From assembly GCF_963931295.1 (NCBI RefSeq), contig NZ_OZ007001.1, forward strand, positions 558,001 through 622,000: 64,000 bases of DNA, given 5' to 3'. Under the pieces are notes generated by a model. The model was not told the DNA's origin. It made no database searches and saw only the letters and a program-made list of their open reading frames with translations. The position numbers were made by a program, and so were the translations under genes. Each line of letters begins with the position of its first letter. Position 1 is the first letter of the stretch. This document shows positions 52,423 through 60,104 of this stretch, one piece after another. The DNA is from an uncultured Mailhella sp. GTDB lineage: Bacteria; Desulfobacterota; Desulfovibrionia; Desulfovibrionales; Desulfovibrionaceae.

Positions 52423-52911
52423 TCAGAAGCGCGTTTCCGGCCAGGTGTTGCGCACGCGCTCGGAAACCGAGAAATAGCGATGCCACACGAACGCGACGAT
52501 CGCCATGCCGACGAGAGTTCCCCAAAGCGAAGGGGAGGAATAGACCGCGCGCAGCACCTGCAGAAGCGATGCTCCCGGCACGGACAGCGTCAGCACGGCC
52601 GAGTACGCAAACGGCAGGCACGCGCTGAACACGGGCGTGAGAGCGATCATGGTCTTGATGCTCGACACGGCTCCCGGTTTCAGCCTGACCAGACGATACA
52701 GCGCCGCCGCGTAGGTGAGATACCACGCAAAGGTGAGCAGCGCGGCGACAAGCTCGCAGCGCCACAGCACGGGATGCATCGCCGACGAGAGATCCATCAG
52801 GCTTCGCAGCAGCGTGAACGCTATGCCCAGGGCCGTGAGCACGACATAGACCAGCAGCCATCCGCCGATGCCGCGTTTCGGCTCCCGTCCGACTCCCTCC
52901 TCGTTGTCCAT
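52423..52911 (-). CDS. DUF2569-type small membrane protein
   Basis: 162 residues. GIGGWLLVYVVLTALGI at the start is the recognisable DUF2569 opening, followed by four hydrophobic helices (about 15-38, 52-75, 85-110, 125-145). Inner membrane. The family has no known activity. Its ATG is 3 bases after the stop of the FGE-fold gene, and it is the last gene of the eight-gene cluster. Confidence 0.78.
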   Translation of the reverse strand: MDNEEGVGREPKRGIGGWLLVYVVLTALGIAFTLLRSLMDLSSAMHPVLWRCELVAALLTFAWYLTYAAALYRLVRLKPGAVSSIKTMIALTPVFSACLPFAYSAVLTLSVPGASLLQVLRAVYSSPSLWGTLVGMAIVAFVWHRYFSVSERVRNTWPETRF

Positions 52912-52914
52912 GAG

Positions 52915-54762
52915 CTATCTCCCCTTCTTTTTGTTCATTTCCTTGCCGAGCTTGTCCAGCAGCGAAAGCATTTCCTTGGAAGGTATGATCTTGTTCCACA
53001 CCATCTTGTTGGTGAGGCGGCTCGTGCCCTGCGATCTGGCGAATTCCACGTGCTCGGCAAAGGCCGCGAGATTGTTGCGGAAGTTGGTGTTGAGGCGGTC
53101 GTCGCCCACGTATTCCTTGCGCAGCTGAAGAATCTTGTTTTCCACGTCCTTGCGCGGATAGGCCGCAATTTCCTTCACGCTGAGCCGGTAGAAGTTGGTG
53201 GAGACTTCCAGATTCTTGTAGTGTTCGAGAATCTGTTCGCGCATCTGCCGTTCCTTGTCCGCGGGCAGATTGGGAATCTTCCGCTTCACGTCCCGAAGCG
53301 TGAAGTCGAGCTGATAGCAGCGGAACGCAATGTTCGACAGCGAGTCGGCCTTGTACACGGCCGAACGCAGCGAGTTCAGCAGATTGGCGTCTCTTTCTCG
53401 CGCCAGCGAGGCGTTCACGTCCTTGAGCAGGTCGCGGAACTGATCCAGATTGCTCTTCACGAACGGCGACGACGTGGCCGCGTAGATCTTTTCCAGTTCC
53501 TTGAGCGGATCGCCGTCCAGCTTGACGGTGACCAGTCTGTCCCCGCGGGAAGCCGGTTTGGCGGCGCTTTTCGCCTCGTCTGCGGCGGGCGCGGCGTCGG
53601 ACGCAGCCTGCGCAACTTCGGCCGCGGGCGCTTCGGCCGCCTTTTCCGCGGATGCGGCGCTGCCGCTCAGGCGCTCATCTTCCTTGCTGATGGCCTCGGC
53701 GCGGCCCATGCCCGGAATGTTGATGGACGCAAGCACCACTCTCGCACCCAGCGAGCGCGTGCTGTAGGGCTGAAACCTGCCGTCGCGCTCCTTCTGGAAC
53801 ATGCGCACTTCCACGCGCTTGCCGGGATAGACGTCCTTTTCGTCGCCGGAGAGGAAGCTGCCGCCCTTGGCCAGCAAGCCGCCTTCCGCGCCGTGCAGGC
53901 GACGGATGTGCCCGCCCCCTTCCAGGCTGTCGGAAATGGTGAAGCGGAATCCGCTCTGCACAAGTTCGGCCACGTTGCCCGCCATGTCGTAAATGCCCAG
54001 CGCGTTTGCCATGCGCGAGCCCACGGGCAGGGGGTTCTCGTAGCGCGAGCCGAACACCGCGTAGTCCTCCACGGTTTTGCCGTCGCCGAGCATGAAGTCG
54101 TTGTCCACTTCCATTTCCGGCGGCAGATTGCCGCCGCGCGCGGCGAATTCCCATTCCGTTTCCGTGGGCAGGCGGAAGAAGCCCGGCACGCCGTCGATGG
54201 CGGGCACGTCGCCCGCGTGTTCGGAGAGCAGCCATTCGTTGTAGCGGCGCAGAAATTCCTGAAGATCGTACCAGGAAATGTCGCTCTTCGGCAGATCGCC
54301 CTTTTCCGTGACCGCAGCGCCGTCCATGACCGCGGCCCACTGCGCGTTGGTGATTTCGTACTTGCCGATGAAGTAGTAGCAGTAGGCGTCCTTTTCGTCG
54401 GCGGGAAGTCTGCCGACCCAGGACGCGGGTAGATTTTCCTGCCGGAACGGCGCGCTCACGTGCGCGGTGCGGCGCTTTTCGTAGAAGCCACGGTTTTCGT
54501 CGGTGGAGCTCAGGCCCATGTTGAAGGACTTGTCGCCGAGAAGGCCGTTCACGGGAATGGCCACGGGCCGCAGCACCATTTTCATGCCGCAGGGCATGGG
54601 CAGTTCCAGATCGTCGGGCGCGGGCCGGGGATTGCAGAGGGCCGCAGGATCCGCCGCCTGAGCGGCTTCCTTCCTGGCGGACTTGAGCGCGGCTTCGCCC
54701 ACGGAGGGCAACAGAAGAAGCCCCGCAGCAAGCATGGAAACAATGACCGTTCTTTTCAGCAT
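52915..54762 (-). CDS. Secreted FGE-fold (SUMF) protein without catalytic cysteines
   Basis: 615 residues. A signal peptide ends about residue 24 (VGEA). Residues 60-350 form a formylglycine-generating-enzyme-type domain: GKYEITNAQWAAVM, PVSDISW-like segment (DISWYDLQEF), RLPTETEWEFAARGG, YDMAGNVAELV and GARVVLASI are in family order. The place of the active Cys pair (RGGSWLCH...C) reads KGGSFLSGDEKDV, so Cys is missing and no formylglycine activity is expected; the fold is probably used for binding. An Ala-rich linker (about 360-400) leads to a helical, probably coiled-coil C-terminal 200 residues ending KKKGR. Likely periplasmic partner of the vWA protein. Confidence 0.82.
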   Translation of the reverse strand: MLKRTVIVSMLAAGLLLLPSVGEAALKSARKEAAQAADPAALCNPRPAPDDLELPMPCGMKMVLRPVAIPVNGLLGDKSFNMGLSSTDENRGFYEKRRTAHVSAPFRQENLPASWVGRLPADEKDAYCYYFIGKYEITNAQWAAVMDGAAVTEKGDLPKSDISWYDLQEFLRRYNEWLLSEHAGDVPAIDGVPGFFRLPTETEWEFAARGGNLPPEMEVDNDFMLGDGKTVEDYAVFGSRYENPLPVGSRMANALGIYDMAGNVAELVQSGFRFTISDSLEGGGHIRRLHGAEGGLLAKGGSFLSGDEKDVYPGKRVEVRMFQKERDGRFQPYSTRSLGARVVLASINIPGMGRAEAISKEDERLSGSAASAEKAAEAPAAEVAQAASDAAPAADEAKSAAKPASRGDRLVTVKLDGDPLKELEKIYAATSSPFVKSNLDQFRDLLKDVNASLARERDANLLNSLRSAVYKADSLSNIAFRCYQLDFTLRDVKRKIPNLPADKERQMREQILEHYKNLEVSTNFYRLSVKEIAAYPRKDVENKILQLRKEYVGDDRLNTNFRNNLAAFAEHVEFARSQGTSRLTNKMVWNKIIPSKEMLSLLDKLGKEMNKKKGR

Positions 54763-54780
54763 GACATACCCCCGAACTCT

Positions 54781-56007
54781 CTACAACTCTCTGATGACCG
54801 CCGACGGCTCAATGGCCGAGGCCCGCACGGCGGCGTGCAGCGAAGCCAGCACGGCCAGAAGCTGCACGCAAAGAAACGTGAACGCGAAAAACGCGGGCGA
54901 AACCGTGCAGATGGCTTCTCCCCCGGTCTGCGCGGAAAACATCATGTCCACGGCATGCGCCGCCGCGCCGTAAAAGGCGAAGGCCAGCACACTGCCCGCG
55001 GCTCCGGTGGCCATGGCCTGCGCCACGGGATACGCCAGCAGCGACGAGCGCGTGAAGCCGATGAGCCGCAGCATGCCCATGAGCTTCCACTTGCGGCGCA
55101 CGGCCGCCTGCGCCGTGCTCGCCATGAACGCAAAAAAGCCCGCGCAGGCGACAAGCGCAATGAGCATGATGACCGACGAGAGCGTGGAATCGATGCTCCT
55201 GATGTTGGCGATGTCGCGCGAGCGCGTCTTGACGCTCACATGCTGCGCTTCAAACCAGTCTTCGAGGGGTTCCACGTCGTCGAGCGAGCGGGCGTAGGCG
55301 CGGAACGAGGCAAAGTGCCGCGACTCTGCCGGCGGCAGATCGCCTTCAAAGCCCAGAAGATCGGAACTCACGCCGTCGCGGAAATCCTGCACGGCGGTGA
55401 GGGTGTTCATGTCCACGAAGGCGGTGTCCATGCCCGTGGCCGAGGGCGGAAGCACGCCCGTCACCACGAATTCCAGCGCGCGGCGCTGGAACCGCCCCGA
55501 CGAAAGCCGCCGCCCGAGCGACGCCGAAACCTTGTCTCCGGGCGCGACCTTGAGCCTGTCGGCAACGCTGGACGAAAGCACGATTTCAAAGCGCTCCGGC
55601 GTGGATTTCGGCGAAGAGGCGCCGTAGTCCTCAAGCACGGGATCGCCCGGGGCCGAGGCTTCTAGCGTGACGGTCTGCCGCCGCTCGCCCGCCGAGAGCT
55701 GCAGTTCGGAAGCCACGTCGCGGGTGCGGCCGATGCAGAAGCGGCAGCCGGGCTGTTCGGAAACTTTGCGGATGAAGTCTTCCTCGAAGCCTGCGCCGCT
55801 CCCCCCGGAAGGAATGAGCACCAGCACGGCGGGATCGCGCATGAGATTTTCCCTGAGGCGCTCGATGACGCCCATGTGCACCCCGTGCAGGACGAGCAGC
55901 GGCGCAAGCATGCTGGCCAGGGCGAGCACGCCGCAGAAGGAGAGGCTGCGTTCGTGCAGCCAGTCGCGCAGGGCAAGACGCAGGGACAAAAACAGCAGAC
56001 GGAACAT
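54781..56007 (-). CDS. FtsX/MacB-like ABC transporter permease
   Basis: 408 residues with one N-terminal transmembrane helix (about 22-45), a large periplasmic domain (about 50-280) and three C-terminal helices (about 283-305, 330-355, 375-397), the four-helix MacB/LolC/FtsX plan. ABC proteins of this plan do not move substrate through the membrane but pass mechanical force to periplasmic partners. Its ATG overlaps the stop of the ABC ATPase by one base. Within this cluster it may drive the secreted vWA and FGE-fold proteins. Confidence 0.85.
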   Translation of the reverse strand: MFRLLFLSLRLALRDWLHERSLSFCGVLALASMLAPLLVLHGVHMGVIERLRENLMRDPAVLVLIPSGGSGAGFEEDFIRKVSEQPGCRFCIGRTRDVASELQLSAGERRQTVTLEASAPGDPVLEDYGASSPKSTPERFEIVLSSSVADRLKVAPGDKVSASLGRRLSSGRFQRRALEFVVTGVLPPSATGMDTAFVDMNTLTAVQDFRDGVSSDLLGFEGDLPPAESRHFASFRAYARSLDDVEPLEDWFEAQHVSVKTRSRDIANIRSIDSTLSSVIMLIALVACAGFFAFMASTAQAAVRRKWKLMGMLRLIGFTRSSLLAYPVAQAMATGAAGSVLAFAFYGAAAHAVDMMFSAQTGGEAICTVSPAFFAFTFLCVQLLAVLASLHAAVRASAIEPSAVIREL

Positions 56008-56738
56008 CAGCGACCTCCGGCCTGATCGTCCAGAAAGGCGCTCAGGTGATCGCCTTCGCTGCGCACGACCACGGGCACTTCGCGGAAGGCGAACTCATGC
56101 ACGAGGGACACGTCGTGCGACACCATGACCACCGACGAGCCGCTTTCCCGCACCACGTCGAGAAACAGTTTCATGACCGTGCGGGAGAGTCCGGGATCCA
56201 GGGCGGCGGTAGGTTCGTCGGCAAGCAGAAGGCGCGGCTGCGGCGCCAGCGCCCGGGCGATGGCCGCGCGCTGCCTCTCGCCTATGGACAGCGACGCAGG
56301 CTCCGCGCGGCGCAGCCGGGCGATGCCGAGGCGTTCCATGAGCGCGTCGGCGCGCTTTGCGGCCTGCGCGGGCTCCATGCCTGCGGCAAGCGCCGTGAGC
56401 TTCACGTTTTCCTCCACGGTCAGGAAGGGAAAGAGGCCGCCCGTCTGGAGCACGTAGCCCAGGTGACGGCGGCGCAGATCCGTGAGCGCGTCGGTTCTGC
56501 CCCGGCTCCACAGCCCGGCGACGTCCGCCTCTTTGCCGTCGAAGGAAAAGACGAAGGTTCCCGCCTCGTCGGGACGCAGCACCATGCCCAGAAGATCGAG
56601 CGTGGTGCTCTTGCCGCAGCCGCTCGGCCCGGTGATGGCGATGCTCTCCCCTTCCTGCACGGAAAAACGGCGGATATGGAGGCGGTAGCCCGCCCCCATG
56701 TCGCGCTGTTTGGTCACGTTTTCAAGATGCGCTATCAT
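56007..56738 (-). CDS. ABC transporter ATP-binding protein (LolD/MacB type)
   Basis: 243 residues. Walker A GPSGCGKST (37-45), Q-loop LQTGG, signature LSIGER (150-155, against LSGGQQ), Walker B LLLADEP (169-175, Glu175 catalytic) and the H-loop VSHD. The sequence is closest in style to LolD/FtsE. The start at 56738 shares a base with the vWA stop; a longer start would lie inside that gene. It forms one transporter with the next gene. Confidence 0.9.
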   Translation of the reverse strand: MIAHLENVTKQRDMGAGYRLHIRRFSVQEGESIAITGPSGCGKSTTLDLLGMVLRPDEAGTFVFSFDGKEADVAGLWSRGRTDALTDLRRRHLGYVLQTGGLFPFLTVEENVKLTALAAGMEPAQAAKRADALMERLGIARLRRAEPASLSIGERQRAAIARALAPQPRLLLADEPTAALDPGLSRTVMKLFLDVVRESGSSVVMVSHDVSLVHEFAFREVPVVVRSEGDHLSAFLDDQAGGR

Positions 56739-58729
56739 TACGGCAGCATGTCCAGCGGCACGCGGTACACCCATTCGTTGGTGTTGGGGGAACCGAAGCC
56801 CTCCCAGTGGGTGTTGTCGCGGTCGTATTCCTCATAGCGGCGCACGAGCCCCTTGAGGCGACGGATGAACTCCTGCTGCTGGCCGGTGCTCATGTCGGTC
56901 CAGTCCTCCTGACGCAGGCGCAGCACCTGACTCTTGTAGGGCAGACCGTCCAGCACTTCGAGCAGCACGCCCTTCTGGGCGAGGTTCGCTTCCGGATCCT
57001 TGTTGAAGCTCGACGGGTCGCGGCTCATCTGCGCGGCCGCCGATATGAGCTGTTCATAGAAGTTGAAGTGTTCGCTGTCCTGCAAAAACGCCTCTTCGGC
57101 CGTGGAAATGATGAGCTTGAGCTGCTTGCGCAGCTGGCTGAGCTGCAGCTTGGTGAGCAGCACCGCCGGATACACCGCAGGCACGGGCGCGCCGTTGGGA
57201 TTCTCTTCCAGCGACGTGAGGTCGGAATCGGCAATCCAGGCGCTCACCACCTGCGGAGCCGTGGTGCCGCGGTTGTCGCCCACGAACTGAAGCTGCATGG
57301 CGTAGCCGATGGCCTCGGCCGTGCGGCGGGCCCGCTCTTCCGGCGAGGCGGACTTGGGCAGATCCTGCGTCTTGGGCTTGTTCAGCATGCCGCCCTTGAG
57401 CTGCTGTTCGGCAATGTTGCAGTAGGTTTCGGCAATGAGCTTGCCCACGGCCTGGAACTGACGCGCGCCTTCCGCGGGCGTGGGCGCGTTGATGGGAATG
57501 TAGCTCGAACGGTTGTTGCTCAGCATGGAAAGCGCGCGGTAGCTCTCTTCCGCGTAGGAATGATCCTTCTTGCCTGCGGGCGTCTTCACGTGAACGGCCG
57601 TGAGGAATATCTTGTTCGTGCGCAGGTAGTCGGCCATGCCTTCCGGCGACATGCCGGTCTTCGACGTGGGATCGCTCCCCGCAAGAGGCCCGGCGTCGGT
57701 GATGAGCAGCATGGTCTTGGCGTCCACGCGGTTCCAGCTCAAGGAATCCACGGCCTCCTTCACGCCGGCGAGGGAGTCTTCGTCGAAGGCGTGGGTGGAC
57801 GCCTGACACTCCTCCACCTGATCGAGCATGCGCTCCAGCGACGAGCGCTCCTCCACCGTGGCGAAATCGCTCACGATGCGCGTGTTGTACTCGGTGGCCG
57901 GGCGCTTTTCCACGTTGCTGCGGAACGCTACCACGGCAATGGCCACCTTGTCCTTGGCGGGCGACTTCTGGAGTCTGTCGTACACCGTGCGAATGATTTC
58001 GCGGGTCTGATCGATGTAGGGCTTCATGGACTTCGTGGTGTCGATGATGAACACGATGCCCGTGGTCATGCCGTCGGAACCCTTGGCCTTTTCCTTGTCG
58101 GCGTCCTTTTCGGGATCCTTCTGCACGCCGGGATCGATGCAGGCCACCTGAAGAAGCTGCGTGCCGCTGTCCTTGAACTGATCGTCCGTGGAGAGCACGG
58201 GCAGAAGATAGAAGTTCTTCTGCGACACCTGTCCGTCCTTTTCCATGGGCTCGGCGGCAATGACCGGCAGATCCGCGGGCTTGCGCGCGCCGGGCGTGTT
58301 GAAGAGCTCCACGTACTGCGCCACGGTGTCCTTGATGCTGTCGGCCGTGCACAGATCCACGATGGCGTCGTGACTGCGGAAGAACAGCACCGGCTGACGT
58401 CCCATCTGATCGGTGAACACCATGGTGATGGCCTGCGGCCATTCGGTGGTTTCGGAGATCTTGAGCCAGCCGTCCGAACCGGTGGAGGACACGCCTACGC
58501 GCAGCATGTCGTTCTGCCGGGCGTACACGTAATAGGAAGTGAAGGTGCGCGGATTGCCCACCACCTTGGAGGCCGAGGCGTCGCTGTAGAGCTTTGCCCC
58601 GGGATGCGACACCACGCGCTGAAACACCGTGGTTTTGCCTTCCTGCACGAGAGGCTGCTCGGCCTGCGCAAGGCAGGGCGCGAAAAGCGTCAGCGCGCAC
58701 AACATGGATGCTGCAATAACATGCTTCAT
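56738..58729 (-). CDS. Secreted von Willebrand factor A-domain protein
   Basis: 663 residues. A signal peptide ends about AQA (residue 23), so it is periplasmic or exported. An SH3b-like region (about 40-98) and a middle domain of unknown type lead to a vWA domain starting about residue 222; the metal site reads DTTKS (Asp230, Thr232, Ser234; DxSxS variant), with the later acidic loop in LLITDAGP. The C-terminal 200 residues are helical. vWA domains bind protein partners through a bridging metal. Gap to the upstream gene 7 bases. Confidence 0.85.
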   Translation of the reverse strand: MKHVIAASMLCALTLFAPCLAQAEQPLVQEGKTTVFQRVVSHPGAKLYSDASASKVVGNPRTFTSYYVYARQNDMLRVGVSSTGSDGWLKISETTEWPQAITMVFTDQMGRQPVLFFRSHDAIVDLCTADSIKDTVAQYVELFNTPGARKPADLPVIAAEPMEKDGQVSQKNFYLLPVLSTDDQFKDSGTQLLQVACIDPGVQKDPEKDADKEKAKGSDGMTTGIVFIIDTTKSMKPYIDQTREIIRTVYDRLQKSPAKDKVAIAVVAFRSNVEKRPATEYNTRIVSDFATVEERSSLERMLDQVEECQASTHAFDEDSLAGVKEAVDSLSWNRVDAKTMLLITDAGPLAGSDPTSKTGMSPEGMADYLRTNKIFLTAVHVKTPAGKKDHSYAEESYRALSMLSNNRSSYIPINAPTPAEGARQFQAVGKLIAETYCNIAEQQLKGGMLNKPKTQDLPKSASPEERARRTAEAIGYAMQLQFVGDNRGTTAPQVVSAWIADSDLTSLEENPNGAPVPAVYPAVLLTKLQLSQLRKQLKLIISTAEEAFLQDSEHFNFYEQLISAAAQMSRDPSSFNKDPEANLAQKGVLLEVLDGLPYKSQVLRLRQEDWTDMSTGQQQEFIRRLKGLVRRYEEYDRDNTHWEGFGSPNTNEWVYRVPLDMLP

Positions 58730-58736
58730 GGGAAAC

Positions 58737-60104
58737 CTACTTCATGTCCTTGAGCCAGGCGGCCGCCTCGGCGTTGCCTTCGGCCGCGGCCTTTTCCGTC
58801 CAGGCCTTGAGAGAGGCGCGGGCCTTTTCCCCGTCGGGCGACTTGCCGTAATAGTACCAGGCTTCCGCGCCGTCCTTGCTGATGCTGCCCCACGCCGGAC
58901 GCGAGGGATCCACGCATTCGGCGTAGCGCTGCGCGGCCTGCGCATTGTCTTCGCCCGCAGCGTAGTAGTACAGGCGGAAAATGGCGTCCTGCTGTTCCGG
59001 CGTGTCGGCGTCGAGTTCGCTCGCAAGCTTCATGGCCGCCTCGGGATTGCGTTCCCCGACAAAGAACGAGGCCACGCGTCCCCTGGCGTCGGCGCGCATG
59101 GCCGCCTCTTCCGCGGCCTTCTTCTCCGCGGCAGCCTTTTCGGCCGCAGCCTTGTCCGCAGCCGCCTTTTCCGCCGCGGCTTTTTCAGCAGCGGCTTTTT
59201 CAGCAGCGGCTTTTTCAGCAGCGGCTTTTTCAGCAGCAGCTTTTTCAGCAGCAGCTTTTTCAGCAGCAGCCTTTTCAGCCGCCGCCTTTTCCGCTTCGGC
59301 CTTCGCCGCTTCCTCGGCCGCCTGCTTTTCCGCAGCGGCCTTCTTTTCGGCTTCGGCCTTCGCGGCTTCTTCCGCGGCCTTCTTCTCGGCCTCGGCCTTT
59401 TCCTGCGCCGCCTTGTCCTGCTCGGCCTGCTCGGCGGAAGGCTCGCTGCCGCCCTGCGTCATGAAATACGCGCCGCCGGCCGCAAGAAGCGCCACCACCA
59501 CGGCCGCCGCAATGAGCGGCGCGCGGCTCTTGCCCTGCGGGGCCGCAGGCGCGCTGCCGCCCGCGTCAAGCGAGGGCAGCTCCTCGGAAGATCCGGCTTC
59601 CGCCGCGCCTGCGGCCTTCGCCGCCTCTTCCTCAGCTCTGCGCCGTTCCGCCTCTTCGCGTTCCTTTCGGCGCGCGGCCTCCTCTTCTTCGCGAAGACGG
59701 GCTTCCTCAAGGCGGTAATCCTTGATGGTGCTCGTGCCTTCCAGCCCGGACCAGCTCACATCGTAGGCGGGCATGTCGTCGGTTTCCGCCTTCACGCGGC
59801 CGTCCGCGCCCATGAGGCAGACGCGATACACGCCGTCGTCCATGCTGTCCACGTAGGCGGGCTGGAGCTCAAACGACACGCTCTCGCCCTGCACTTCGGG
59901 CTTCACTTCCAGAGCCAGCGCTTCCGGCGCGCCGCTCCAGTTTCTGTTTCCGCTCGCGCACAGATACTCGCACGAGTTCCCCGGAAAATGCCCCAGCGCA
60001 ATGCTGTCGCCCTCTTCGTAAAAGGCGGCGTCGCCTGCTTCCCGCGTCAGCGTTACCCGGGCATAGCCCTGATTCATTCCGTCCTGTGTAAATTCCGCTC
60101 TCAT
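58737..60104 (-). CDS. Membrane protein with AEKAA repeats and C-terminal Sel1/TPR-like part
   Basis: 455 residues. Cytosolic N-terminal part of about 125 residues (beta-rich), a Glu/Arg-rich helix (130-165), one transmembrane segment (about 196-214), then a long Ala/Glu/Lys helix with about ten AEKAA units (269-327), and a C-terminal helical repeat region (about 340-455). The repeat resembles TolA/TonB-like spacer helices that reach across the periplasm, so this may link SrfC to outer parts of the machine. It overlaps srfC by 4 bases (ATGA). No family name is known to me. Confidence 0.75.
   Translation of the reverse strand: MRAEFTQDGMNQGYARVTLTREAGDAAFYEEGDSIALGHFPGNSCEYLCASGNRNWSGAPEALALEVKPEVQGESVSFELQPAYVDSMDDGVYRVCLMGADGRVKAETDDMPAYDVSWSGLEGTSTIKDYRLEEARLREEEEAARRKEREEAERRRAEEEAAKAAGAAEAGSSEELPSLDAGGSAPAAPQGKSRAPLIAAAVVVALLAAGGAYFMTQGGSEPSAEQAEQDKAAQEKAEAEKKAAEEAAKAEAEKKAAAEKQAAEEAAKAEAEKAAAEKAAAEKAAAEKAAAEKAAAEKAAAEKAAAEKAAAEKAAADKAAAEKAAAEKKAAEEAAMRADARGRVASFFVGERNPEAAMKLASELDADTPEQQDAIFRLYYYAAGEDNAQAAQRYAECVDPSRPAWGSISKDGAEAWYYYGKSPDGEKARASLKAWTEKAAAEGNAEAAAWLKDMK
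59178..59272 (-). repeat. 15-bp tandem repeat within the AEKAA protein gene
   Basis: About six to seven nearly identical copies of TTTTTCAGCAGCGGC (plus strand; some with AGC in place of GGC), coding AEKAA. Slippage would change the length of the spacer helix without breaking the frame. Confidence 0.85.
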
